In this document: positions 6,803-14,589 of the stretch, piece by piece
Position numbering within the stretch: position 1 is the stretch's first letter
How the letters are laid out: each line of letters begins with the position of its first letter
From: JASFTV01 sp050050615
Lineage (GTDB): Bacteria; Desulfobacterota; DSM-4660; Desulfatiglandales; HGW-15
Assembly: GCA_050050615.1 (NCBI GenBank)
Contig: JASFTV010000033.1
Span: 1 to 16,875, forward strand
Reading direction: 5' to 3'
DNA: 16,875 nucleotides
Notes under the pieces: generated by a model
Seen by the model: only the letters and a program-made list of their open reading frames with translations
Told to the model about the DNA's origin: nothing
The model's database searches: none
Position numbers and translations under genes: made by a program

Positions 6803-7798
6803 ATGATTGATAAGATGAGTAGCGCCTCCCATCTCCTTCAGGTGCAAGAGCTCAAGACTTATTTTTACACCTTTGAGGGTATTGCCAAAGCTGTGGACGA
6901 TGTGTCCTTCTTCCTCAACAAAGGGGAGGTGCTGGGTCTTGTTGGTGAATCTGGCTGCGGGAAAAGCGTCACCGCCCAATCCGTCATGCGACTCATCCCA
7001 AGTCCACCCGGCAAAATTGTGCATGGGAAAATACTTTTTCACGGAACGGATATTGTCGAACTCACGATAGAGCAGATGAGGTCTATTCGAGGGAATCGAA
7101 TTTCTATGATCTTCCAGGAACCCATGACTTCTCTGAATCCCGTCTATACTATTGGAAATCAGATCTCGGAGATGTTCATGCTTCATGAAGGGCTTTCCAA
7201 GCGAGAAAGCTGGGAACGTTCGGTTGAGATGCTTAGGAAGGTCCAGATTCCTGCGCCGGAGAAAAGGGTTTATGAGTATCCCCATCAGCTTTCAGGGGGC
7301 ATGCGACAGCGAGCCATGATCGCCATGGCCCTTGCCTGTAATCCGGAAATACTCATTGCGGATGAACCGACCACTGCCCTGGATGTCACCATTCAGGCCC
7401 AAATCCTTGATCTGATGATGCAGCTCAAGGAGGATTACGATGCAGCCATTATGATGATCACTCATGATTTGGGTGTCATTGCTGAGATTGCCATGCGGAT
7501 TGTGGTGATGTATGCAGGTAAAGTGGTGGAAGAAGGGGAAGCAAACGCCATTTTTGAAGATCCCAGACATCCCTATGCCCAGGGGCTTCTCAAGTCCATT
7601 CCAAAGCTGGGTGAGAGGTCCAGACATGGACGCGAGCGCCTCAAGGAGATCGCAGGCATTGTTCCAAGTCTGTATGAATTACCACCAGGATGCACTTTTT
7701 ATCCTCGCTGTCCCGAAGGGATGACAGTGTGTCAGGAAAAACCGCCCGAACTTGTTGACATAGGCGGAGGTCGTTCGGTTCGGTGCTGGCTGTACTAA
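6803..7798 (+). CDS. dppD: Dipeptide/oligopeptide ABC transporter ATP-binding protein DppD
   Basis: A 331-aa ATPase, one half of the heterodimeric motor of a peptide importer. It shows Walker A GESGCGKS (48-55), the Q-loop IFQEPMTSLNP (Q105), signature LSGGMRQR (163-170), Walker B ILIADEPTTALDV (E188) and the switch His221 in ITHDLGV. The LSGGM signature and MTSLNP are marks of the D-type subunit. The C-terminal oligopeptide-transporter extension carries four Cys (297, 303, 310, 328). In mycobacterial OppD, equivalent cysteines hold a 4Fe-4S cluster, so a cluster is possible here. The ATG at 6803 has little spacing after GTAAGG; the ATG at 6815 (residue 5) gives better spacing. The gene opens the operon, whereas in classical dpp operons the binding protein comes first. 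Confidence 0.92.
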   Translation: MIDKMSSASHLLQVQELKTYFYTFEGIAKAVDDVSFFLNKGEVLGLVGESGCGKSVTAQSVMRLIPSPPGKIVHGKILFHGTDIVELTIEQMRSIRGNRISMIFQEPMTSLNPVYTIGNQISEMFMLHEGLSKRESWERSVEMLRKVQIPAPEKRVYEYPHQLSGGMRQRAMIAMALACNPEILIADEPTTALDVTIQAQILDLMMQLKEDYDAAIMMITHDLGVIAEIAMRIVVMYAGKVVEEGEANAIFEDPRHPYAQGLLKSIPKLGERSRHGRERLKEIAGIVPSLYELPPGCTFYPRCPEGMTVCQEKPPELVDIGGGRSVRCWLY

Positions 7799-7877
7799 GA
7801 TTTGGCAAACCAGCTCACGGGAGTTTTGGTCTAGTGGCGCTCGTGTTTGAGGTCAGTTTATCATGACAGCGGCTGGC

Positions 7878-7975
7878 TGGAGTGGTGGAGTATTGGAGCA
7901 AAGGGCGCGCGGCGGCATAAGGCTTTTTGTTCCCCGTTTTGCAATACTCCATCACTCCAATACTCCATTACTCCG
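7878..7975. repeat. Palindromic intergenic repeat, ACTCCA family, copy 1
   Basis: The left arm 7878-7903 (GGAGTGGTGGAGTATTGGAG core) is an imperfect inverted match to the right arm 7941-7975, which is built of ATACTCC, ATCACTCC and ATTACTCC units. The arms are about 40 bp apart. A 21-bp string in the right arm (7946-7966) recurs at 20 of 21 positions at 10954-10974. The element lies in the 263-bp gap between dppD and dppF, and the rest of that gap shows nothing recognisable. Such A/T-CTCC arrays form strong hairpins and may affect mRNA stability within the operon. Confidence 0.65.
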
Positions 7976-8061
7976 TGAGCTTTTCTCTGGGCCGAATGTC
8001 GCTTTGAACCAAGAGGTTTTTCTCCTGGGATAGGGTAAAAAACTGTTAACGGAAGGTTGCC

Positions 8062-9024
8062 TTGGAAGAACTGCTTTCGGTTGAGGATTTACAGGTCCAT
8101 TTCCCTATCAAGGAAGGGCTTTTTTCACGGACTGTGGGTTACGTCTACGCTGTTGACGGGGTCTCTTTCACCTTGCGGAAAGGGGAGACCATCGGGCTGG
8201 TGGGGGAGAGTGGATGCGGGAAGACCACGACAGGACTTGCCATATTGAGGCTTATAGAGCCAACGAATGGTCAGGTGAGATTCCAGGGAATGGGCGTCTC
8301 CCAGATGGGCAAGGCCCAATTAAGATCCCTAAAACGACAGATCCAAATGATCTTCCAAGACCCTTACTCATCCCTCAATCCGCGGATGACGGTCAACCAG
8401 ATCCTCAATGATCCGATGGAGATCCATGGGGTGTACCCAGGCAGTGAAAGGAAGGATCGTATCGCTTATTTGCTGGAAAAGGTGGGCCTCACGCCGGAGC
8501 AGGGTCGGCGTTACCCTCATGAATTCAGCGGCGGCCAGAGACAAAGAATCGGGGTTGCACGAGCCTTAGCCCTGAACCCGCAGCTCATCATCGGGGATGA
8601 ACCGGTTTCAGCCTTGGATGTGTCCATCCAGGCCCAGATCATCAATCTGCTGATTGATCTCCAGGGGGAATTCGAGCTTTCCTATATCATTATTGCCCAT
8701 GACCTGGCTGTGGTGGAACATATCTGTGATCGCATAGCGGTCATGTATCTTGGGAAAATCGTGGAGATGGGATCTTACAAGGATATTTACAATGATTCGA
8801 AACACCCCTATACTCAGGCCCTGCTGTCGGCAATTCCCGTGCCTGATCCGAAAGCAAAGAAGGAGAGAATCATTTTGAAAGGGGATGTGCCCAGCCCGAT
8901 CAATCCGCCTTCGGGGTGCCATTTTCATCCCCGGTGTGCCTACAGAAAGGGTGAGTGCGACCAGAGCGAACCACCATTGAAGGATATTGACGACGGGCGG
9001 TATATCGCCTGCTATTTGTATTGA
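8062..9024 (+). CDS. dppF: Dipeptide/oligopeptide ABC transporter ATP-binding protein DppF
   Basis: A 320-aa partner ATPase of DppD. It has Walker A GESGCGKT (48-55), the Q-loop IFQDPYSSLNPRMTV (Q99), signature FSGGQRQR (155-162), Walker B LIIGDEPVSALDV (E180) and His213 in IAHDLAVV. The PYSSLNPRMTV and EFSGGQRQRIG forms mark the F-type subunit. The C-terminal extension again holds four Cys (286, 292, 299, 317) in the oligopeptide-transporter arrangement. The start is a TTG at 8062 with GGAAGG (8051-8056) five bases upstream; no ATG or GTG precedes the conserved N-terminus in frame. It is separated from dppD by a repeat element. Confidence 0.92.
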   Translation: MEELLSVEDLQVHFPIKEGLFSRTVGYVYAVDGVSFTLRKGETIGLVGESGCGKTTTGLAILRLIEPTNGQVRFQGMGVSQMGKAQLRSLKRQIQMIFQDPYSSLNPRMTVNQILNDPMEIHGVYPGSERKDRIAYLLEKVGLTPEQGRRYPHEFSGGQRQRIGVARALALNPQLIIGDEPVSALDVSIQAQIINLLIDLQGEFELSYIIIAHDLAVVEHICDRIAVMYLGKIVEMGSYKDIYNDSKHPYTQALLSAIPVPDPKAKKERIILKGDVPSPINPPSGCHFHPRCAYRKGECDQSEPPLKDIDDGRYIACYLY

Positions 9025-9047
9025 CTTTCAATTGTAGATTGAAGTCA
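9022..9047 (+). other. Hairpin at the dppF stop codon
   Basis: TGACTTTCAAT (from the stop codon at 9022) pairs with ATTGAAGTCA, with one bulged T and a 5-nt loop. No T-run follows, so it is better read as an mRNA-processing or stabilising hairpin than as a terminator. Confidence 0.4.
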
Positions 9048-9156
9048 TCTATCGGCAAGAGAGATCAGCATCTTATCCAGTTAACGCCAGGCGTGAGAGG
9101 AGGTGAGTTTTTCTAAGAACCGGTTAACCCGAAATCACTAGAAAGGAGGGAAATCC

Positions 9157-10683
9157 ATGAAAAAGAACCTTTTTTTGCTGGTCACAGTCGCCTTGATGGT
9201 GACCTTGTTCGGCTTGAGTGGGCAGACTATGGCCCAGAAGTCCCTTGTGGTGGCTATTGACGTGCCTCCGAGAACGATGAACCCACATGGCTCCGATGCC
9301 GACGCAAACCTTCAATACATGGCCAACTTTTTTGACGGGTTGCTTCAGCGCGTTGGACCGGAGGGCAAATTGATTCCGGCTTTGGCTGAGCGCTGGGAGC
9401 ATCCGGATCTTTTGACCTGGAAGTTCTATCTTAGAAAGGGTGTTAAGTTTCATAACGGCAACCCCTTTACGGCACAAGATGTCAAGTTTTCTTTTGAACG
9501 CCTCAGCAATCCCGAGGTTTCTGAATTTATCAACACGGGAAAATCCATCGAGTCCATCGACATGATCGATGATTACACGGTGGTGATCAAAACCAAGGAA
9601 CCCATTCCCTGGTTTGCCAACAACATGCACCAGGTCTTCATCATGGACAAGGAGTCCACGGAGGCAAGAGACCCCGGAGACGTTGGGGTCAGGCCCATAG
9701 GCACAGGAGCTTACAAGTTTGTGGAATGGGTCAAGGGATCCTATGTGCGGATGGAAGCGAACGAGGGTTACTGGGAGGGTGCACCCCTCATCAAGAAGGT
9801 GGAGGTGCGCCCCATCACGGAATCTTCAACGCGGTTTGCCGCACTGGTCTCGGGTCAGGCTGAACTGATGAGCGGCGTTCCTGTGGAACTCTATGCCAAG
9901 ATCGTCAAGAATCCCAAGCTGGATATTATTAATCGCCCGGCCCGGCGTTCCATTTTCCTTGCCCTGGGAAACAAAGTCACGAGCCCCATGGCGGACGTGC
10001 GTGTGCGCAAAGCCATGTACATGGCCATCAATGAGGATGAAATCATTGCAAAGGTCATGCGAGGTCACGCGGCACCGGCTGCACAGGTTCCGGATCCCCC
10101 GACGATTGGGTACAATCCAGAACTGAAACGCCTTCCGTACGATCCGGCCATGGCCAAGAAGCTTCTCAAGGACGCAGGCTATCCGAAAGGTTTTGAGGTC
10201 ACCCTTTCGGGCCCAAACGACCGCTATGTCCAGGATGAGCAAATTGCCGAGGCTGTGGCCAAGTACCTGGCCAAGGTGGGTATCAAGGTCGAACTGGATG
10301 TGAAACCCAAGTCCATCTTTTTCGACGAAGTGGCCAGAGGCGTACTGGATTTCTATCTGATTGGATGGTTTGACGGGACCTTTGACATGGGGAGAACCTA
10401 TTTCAAACTCGCCCATACTCGGGAAGAGGCCTATGGCGGTCTTAATGGTGCGGCTTATAGTGATCCGGACATCGACAAGTTGCTTGAATCAACAGCTTCG
10501 ACCGTAAGCCCGGAAGAACGCAAAAAGTCCTTGCAGCGACTCAACCAGATGGCCATGGTCGATAAGATCGTGTGGATCCCTTTGCACTATCAGGAAGATT
10601 TGTACGCTATTTTCAAAGGAAGGGGGGTCAAATTCAGTCCCCGTCCGGACCGCTGGTTGGTCTACAAGGAAATCTCAAAATAA
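9157..10683 (+). CDS. dppA: Peptide ABC transporter substrate-binding protein (family 5)
   Basis: A 508-aa binding protein of the SBP_bac_5 family (DppA/OppA/NikA), the usual length. Residues 1-26 are a signal peptide (KK, long hydrophobic core, TMA cleavage before Q27) with no lipobox. The mature protein opens with the conserved phrase about the ligand path (RTMNPHGSDADANLQYMANFFDGL in outline), then LAERWEHPD, FYLRKGVKFHNGNPFTAQDVKFS and VRPIGTGAYKFVEW, all hallmarks of the family. It should deliver dipeptides, oligopeptides or similar solutes to DppBC. Its ribosome-binding site is strong (AAAGGAGGG at 9142-9150). The gene lies between the two ATPase genes and the two permease genes, flanked by repeat-bearing spacers. 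Ligand class cannot be resolved by reading. Confidence 0.92.
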   Translation: MKKNLFLLVTVALMVTLFGLSGQTMAQKSLVVAIDVPPRTMNPHGSDADANLQYMANFFDGLLQRVGPEGKLIPALAERWEHPDLLTWKFYLRKGVKFHNGNPFTAQDVKFSFERLSNPEVSEFINTGKSIESIDMIDDYTVVIKTKEPIPWFANNMHQVFIMDKESTEARDPGDVGVRPIGTGAYKFVEWVKGSYVRMEANEGYWEGAPLIKKVEVRPITESSTRFAALVSGQAELMSGVPVELYAKIVKNPKLDIINRPARRSIFLALGNKVTSPMADVRVRKAMYMAINEDEIIAKVMRGHAAPAAQVPDPPTIGYNPELKRLPYDPAMAKKLLKDAGYPKGFEVTLSGPNDRYVQDEQIAEAVAKYLAKVGIKVELDVKPKSIFFDEVARGVLDFYLIGWFDGTFDMGRTYFKLAHTREEAYGGLNGAAYSDPDIDKLLESTASTVSPEERKKSLQRLNQMAMVDKIVWIPLHYQEDLYAIFKGRGVKFSPRPDRWLVYKEISK

Positions 10684-10763
10684 TACATCCGGGTGGAGGG
10701 GGTCGGGGCTGCGGTAGCGTGGTCTCGACCCTCCAAAAAAAGAGAACAGCCTAAACTTGGAGT

Positions 10764-10857
10764 AGCCGACTTCGCCACAGTCGCCGATGCGCCAAAGCCG
10801 CTGTGGCCACAGCGCGTAGCCTGTCCGGCCTTGTCAGTCGCTATAGCTGGGTCGGCT
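10764..10857. other. Structured fold-back between dppA and dppB
   Basis: AGCCGAC (10764-10770) is complementary to GTCGGCT (10851-10857). A perfect 16-bp palindrome CGCTGTGGCCACAGCG sits inside at 10799-10814. The arrangement predicts a two-level cruciform or RNA fold. It lies in the 368-bp gap between dppA and dppB, in which no protein-coding frame is credible. It is not recognisable as a known RNA. Confidence 0.4.
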
Positions 10858-10880
10858 GGCTCTGACGTCTAAACTGGACT

Positions 10881-10977
10881 ATTGGAGTGTTGGAGGATTG
10901 ATGGAGCTGAAGAGCCATGAAGTGCTTTTGTGGGGCACATCCCTTACTCCAGCACTCCATCACTCCAATGCTCCAAC
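10881..10977. repeat. Palindromic intergenic repeat, ACTCCA family, copy 2
   Basis: The left arm 10881-10908 (ATTGGAGTGTTGGAGGATTG and on) and right arm 10944-10977 (TACTCC, GCACTCC, ATCACTCC, AATGCTCC units) are imperfect inverted copies about 35 bp apart. The right arm shares 20 of 21 positions with copy 1. With copy 1, this element brackets dppF and dppA inside the transport operon. Confidence 0.65.
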
Positions 10978-11051
10978 AAGATACTGAAAAAAGCACCGAA
11001 CTTTACCGCCACCTTTCTGGCTAGTCCATTCTGGGGGAATTCTCTCGTCTC

Positions 11052-12017
11052 ATGGCCACTTACATTGCTAGACGACTGTTTCAGGGCCTGGTGGTCATCC
11101 TGGCTGTTTCCCTGATCTGTTTCTTTATCTTTCGGTATATGGGGGACCCTGTGGTCACCATGGCCGGAAGATATGCCACTTTCGAGCAGAGAGAAGAGGT
11201 TCGGCGTTCCCTGGGCCTGGACAAGCCCATCCACGTTCAATATGCCCGATTCCTGTGGAACGCGGCCCATGGGAATTTCGGGAAATCCTATGTGAGTCGC
11301 ATATCAGCGTTGGGCCTCATCCTGGAGCGATTTCCCGCCACCTTTGAACTCGCCACCACAGCCCTCTGCATGGCCTTTTGTATCGGTGTAGCCCTTGGGG
11401 TCGTGGTCGCCCTGAGACCTTACGCAGCGCGAAACCGGCTCATTATGGCCGGGTCTTTAGGGGGAATTTCCATTCCCACCTTCCTGACCGGCATCCTGCT
11501 CATCATGGTTTTTGCCGTTTACCTGGGCATTTTACCGCCTTATGGCCGGGGTGAGACAGTCCGGCTGGGGTATTGGCGTACAGGCTTTCTAACCTTTAAC
11601 GGCATGAAGCATCTGATCCTGCCGGCCTTTACACTGGCCATGTACCAACTGGCGGTGCTGTTGCGCCTGACGAGAGCTGGAATGCGGGAAGTTCTCACAG
11701 AAGAATACATCAAGACCGCCTGGGCCAAGGGCTTGCCGCCCAGAAAGGTCATCTTCAAACACGCCCTGAGAAATGTCATGATTCCGGTGGTCACTATCAC
11801 AGGACTACAGTTCGGTGAACTCATCGCCTATGCGATTGTCACCGAAACCATATTTCAATGGCCGGGAATGGGCAATCTGCTGCTCACATCCATGTATGAG
11901 TCAGACAGGCCGGTGGTCGTCACGTATGTGATGCTGACCGCATTGATCATCGTCACGTTGAACATCATCGTGGATATTCTTTACGCCCTCATTAATCCGA
12001 AGATCCGGTATGGCTGA
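11052..12017 (+). CDS. dppB: Dipeptide ABC transporter permease DppB
   Basis: A 321-aa membrane permease. The N-terminal helix (about 9-29) begins with the family's ARRLFQGLVVILAVSL pattern, followed by a periplasmic segment containing the RSLGLDKPIHVQYARFL motif typical of DppB/OppB (about 52-68). Further helices lie near 99-120, 131-160, 186-206, 243-265 and 286-312. The EAA loop EYIKTAWAKGLPPRKV (218-233) contacts the ATPases. The ATG at 11052 fits the conserved N-terminus, but no good ribosome-binding site is present; GGGGGAA at 11034-11040 is the nearest purine run. The 3' end overlaps dppC by 8 bp, so the two permeases are coupled. Confidence 0.92.
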   Translation: MATYIARRLFQGLVVILAVSLICFFIFRYMGDPVVTMAGRYATFEQREEVRRSLGLDKPIHVQYARFLWNAAHGNFGKSYVSRISALGLILERFPATFELATTALCMAFCIGVALGVVVALRPYAARNRLIMAGSLGGISIPTFLTGILLIMVFAVYLGILPPYGRGETVRLGYWRTGFLTFNGMKHLILPAFTLAMYQLAVLLRLTRAGMREVLTEEYIKTAWAKGLPPRKVIFKHALRNVMIPVVTITGLQFGELIAYAIVTETIFQWPGMGNLLLTSMYESDRPVVVTYVMLTALIIVTLNIIVDILYALINPKIRYG

Positions 12018-12897
12018 AAAACGCATTAAATCCAGAATGCTTCACAGCTACCTGCATGACCCGTCCGCTATTGTAGGAAGCGTCATTCTGGTGATTTTCA
12101 TCATAGCGGCTTTGCTTGCCCCCTGGATCACCGCTCAAAACCCTTATGACATGGAGAAGCTGAGTCTGGATCATTTTTTGACCCCACCGATCTGGATGGA
12201 GGAGGGTGAGGCCCCTTTTATTCTCGGAACCGATGATCAGGGACGGGGCATCCTGAGTACCATCATCTACGGGTGCAGAACCTCGCTCATCGTGGGTTTT
12301 AGCGTTGTGCTCATTGCGGGCACCTTCGGCGTGGTCATGGGCTTGCTCTCAGGTTACTATGGCGGATGGCTCGATGCCATCATGATGCGACTTGCGGATA
12401 CCTTCTTCTCCTTTTCTACCACCCTCATGGCCTTTCTCATGCTTGGTATTTTTGGACCGCGCGGCGTTTTTATTGTCATCATTGCCATCTGTATTGCAGA
12501 TTGGGTTCGTTATGCAAGAACGATGCGCGGAAGTGTCCTGGAGGTCAAAGAGGAGGCCTACATCATGGCAGCCAAAGCAACCGGTGCCGGCGACTTGAGA
12601 CTCCTTTTGAGACACCTCCTACCCAATGCGATCCCACCCATTTTTGTTGTGGTCGCCGTGGATCTTGCCGTTGTCATCATGCTCGAAGCCACCCTCAGTT
12701 TTCTTGGCGTGGGTGTACCCATCAATGAACCGTCTCTCGGCATGATGATCGCCATCGGCAGGAACTACATCTATGCCGGCATGTGGTGGATGATCGTTTT
12801 CCCGGGTGCGGCTCTGGTGCTTCTTGTGGTCGGCATCAATCTTTTTGCCGACTGGCTCAGAGAGGAACTGAATCCCAAAATTGAAAGAAGGGCGTAA
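12010..12897 (+). CDS. dppC: Dipeptide ABC transporter permease DppC
   Basis: A 295-aa permease, partner of DppB. The N-terminal cytoplasmic stretch and helix 1 (about 20-40) are followed by the family motif LGTDDQGRGILSTIIYG (72-88). Further helices lie near 93-115, 135-165, 205-228 and 260-281. The EAA loop EEAYIMAAKATGAGD (181-195) is intact, as are LEATLSFLGVG (225-235) and the C-terminal NLFADWLREELNPK. It starts within dppB and has no separate ribosome-binding site, so translation probably relies on coupling. The 48-bp gap to the amidohydrolase gene has no terminator. Confidence 0.92.
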   Translation: MAEKRIKSRMLHSYLHDPSAIVGSVILVIFIIAALLAPWITAQNPYDMEKLSLDHFLTPPIWMEEGEAPFILGTDDQGRGILSTIIYGCRTSLIVGFSVVLIAGTFGVVMGLLSGYYGGWLDAIMMRLADTFFSFSTTLMAFLMLGIFGPRGVFIVIIAICIADWVRYARTMRGSVLEVKEEAYIMAAKATGAGDLRLLLRHLLPNAIPPIFVVVAVDLAVVIMLEATLSFLGVGVPINEPSLGMMIAIGRNYIYAGMWWMIVFPGAALVLLVVGINLFADWLREELNPKIERRA

Positions 12898-12945
12898 CGT
12901 TCCGGAGCCAGACTCTGGAAACGAGGAAATCCCTCAACACCCATC

Positions 12946-14190
12946 ATGAACAAAACCTTTATTTTTCAGAACGCCTTTCTGATCGACGGAAACGGGGGCG
13001 ATCCTGTGCCGGATGCAGTCTTGGTCGTGGCCGACGGCACGATCAAGGAGATCGTTTCTGGGGGAAGGAGGCACAGGTTTCCAAAGGGCAGGATTATTGA
13101 TTTGCGAGGGAAAACCCTCTTGCCGGGACTGATAGACGCCCACGTGCATCCCGGTAACGTCGAGTTATTACTGAGCAAAACGGCGACTCTGCCGCCCGCC
13201 GTCTACGTTCACCGGGTCACCAGGACTTTGGAAACAGATATTGATCTGGGGTTCACCACGCTTCGTGACGCCGCAGGATTGGATCTGGGCTTTCGATCAG
13301 CCATTGACCAGGGCCTCATTCGAGGCCCGCGTTTGTTTTTGAGCGTGACGCCGTTGACCCAAAAGGAGAGAAATCTGAATCACCCGGATATGGCCCCTAA
13401 GGAACCGAGGCCCCGCAACAGTCTCGGGATCCGTCCGGAAGTTTGTGACGGGCCGGATGAGGTGTCTGAAGCTGTTCGCCGCACCCTCGGTCGGGGGGCG
13501 GATCAGATCAAGGTCTTTGCGGACGGGGAGGTCGTCTCTCAATCTGAATCCGACACAGCCAAACCAGGTCAATGCAAGTTCTCCTTGGAGGAACTGAAAG
13601 CAGCTGTTGAGGAAGCCAGGAGGGCAGGAACCTATGTCATGGCCCACGCATACAGTCCGAAGGCAGTTCAGAATTGCCTTGAGGCCGGCGTTCGCAGCAT
13701 TGAGCACGGCAACCTGATGGACGCTGAGACCGCCCAAATCATGGCTGAAAAAGATGCCTTTTACGTCCCCACCTTGACCGCTTACGACATCTTGGGAAAA
13801 ACGGGCGGTGAAGGACTGGGTCGCTACACCATGGAAAAGCTTGCCATGGTGGGACACAAAGGTGAAGAGGCATTGCAAATGGCCTATGGAGCAGGGGTCA
13901 AGATTGGGTCCGGCTCAGATATTATTGGCCCCTTCCAGCACATGAAGGGGAGAGAGCTGGCTCTAAAGTCCGAGGTGATGACCCCTATGGAGGCCATCGT
14001 TTCGGCCACCCGCACGAACGCGGAATTGATAGGCCTCTTGGATCGCCTCGGAACCTTGGAACCAGGAAAACTGGCTGACTTGATCGTATTGGATGGAAAT
14101 CCTCTCAATGATGTCACTTTGTTCGAGCACGGTCTCCGTCGCGTTCTGTTTGTGATGAAGGAGGGTAAAATCATGAAAGACATGATTTAG
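12946..14190 (+). CDS. Metal-dependent amidohydrolase (imidazolonepropionase/prolidase-like)
   Basis: A 414-aa member of the amidohydrolase superfamily, cytoplasmic with no signal peptide. The binuclear metal site is complete: HVH after LLPGLID (H66, H68), Lys189 in QIKVFADGE as the likely carbamylated ligand, H234 in MAHAYS, H254 in SIEHGN and D325 in GSGSDII. A second TIM-barrel cue is the C-terminal LGTLEPGKLADLIVLDGNPL, where the chain returns to the small beta domain. Relatives act on N-acyl amino acids, Xaa-Pro or Xaa-Arg/Lys dipeptides, or cyclic amides, so hydrolysis of a substrate delivered by the Dpp importer is a reasonable inference. It starts 48 bp after dppC, probably in the same operon. 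The ribosome-binding site is weak (CGAGGAA at 12922-12928, distant). Confidence 0.88.
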   Translation: MNKTFIFQNAFLIDGNGGDPVPDAVLVVADGTIKEIVSGGRRHRFPKGRIIDLRGKTLLPGLIDAHVHPGNVELLLSKTATLPPAVYVHRVTRTLETDIDLGFTTLRDAAGLDLGFRSAIDQGLIRGPRLFLSVTPLTQKERNLNHPDMAPKEPRPRNSLGIRPEVCDGPDEVSEAVRRTLGRGADQIKVFADGEVVSQSESDTAKPGQCKFSLEELKAAVEEARRAGTYVMAHAYSPKAVQNCLEAGVRSIEHGNLMDAETAQIMAEKDAFYVPTLTAYDILGKTGGEGLGRYTMEKLAMVGHKGEEALQMAYGAGVKIGSGSDIIGPFQHMKGRELALKSEVMTPMEAIVSATRTNAELIGLLDRLGTLEPGKLADLIVLDGNPLNDVTLFEHGLRRVLFVMKEGKIMKDMI

Positions 14191-14312
14191 AACTTTGAAG
14201 AATCTGGTCCTGAAGACCCAGGAAAACAGTTTCAGCCTCCTAGCCAACGACACACCCAGCCCAGACCTCCCTCCAGAATGACAGCCCATGCGATGATTTG
14301 GGCAACAGCCGC

Positions 14313-14341
14313 TTGACACTGGCCCCCCTTTTTCTTATGCT
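14313..14341 (+). promoter_or_regulatory. Sigma70-type promoter for the CBS-ACT gene
   Basis: TTGACA (14313-14318), a 17-bp spacer, and TATGCT (14336-14341, 4 of 6). It lies about 250 bp upstream of the CDS, so the predicted leader includes the direct repeats. An internal promoter closer to the gene was not found. Confidence 0.4.
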
Positions 14342-14422
14342 TTTCTAAATTTAAATTACCCGCTGCTTGTCGGAACGAAGTGGACCTGCATCTCGCAGGG
14401 AAACGGACCTGCCTGAGGCAGA

Positions 14423-14480
14423 CAGGGATCCCGTTCGCGGGGAAGCAGGCAGGGATCCCGTGTCAGCGGGGTACAGGGAT
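14423..14480. repeat. Degenerate direct repeats (CAGGGATCCCGT units)
   Basis: CAGGGATCCCGT occurs at 14423-14434 and 14450-14461 (period 27), each followed by a CGGGG-containing string, and CAGGGAT returns at 14474-14480. The units contain the near-palindrome GGGATCCC. The spacing is too irregular for a CRISPR array and there are no spacers of even length. It looks like a small, decayed intergenic repeat array. Confidence 0.5.
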
Positions 14481-14589
14481 AGAAACTTTAGCCTTTCGGC
14501 ATGGGAGCGATAACGTCGCGTCAGATAAAATCGTGTAACGATTTTATTCCTTCACACCGATTTTCAACCTCAACCATGAGGAACAGATC

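Larger units (their letters stand above)
14191..14589 (+). other. Intergenic region before the CBS-ACT gene
   Basis: This 399-bp gap has a small hairpin after the amidohydrolase stop (CTGGTC with GACCCAG near 14204-14221, no T-run), the 14-bp repeat at 14292-14305, the promoter at 14313-14341 and degenerate direct repeats at 14423-14480. No reading frame here looks real. The change from weakly spaced operon genes to a promoter suggests a new transcription unit. Confidence 0.4.

Noticed and set aside
10695..10740. Hairpin GGAGGG...CCCTCC followed by an A-run after dppA, as a terminator
   Set aside because: On the + strand the stem is followed by A bases, not T, and the stem has an unpaired GG; no opposing gene would need a minus-strand terminator.
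14423..14480. Possible mini CRISPR array
   Set aside because: Units are short, unevenly spaced and degenerate, and no cas gene is in the window.
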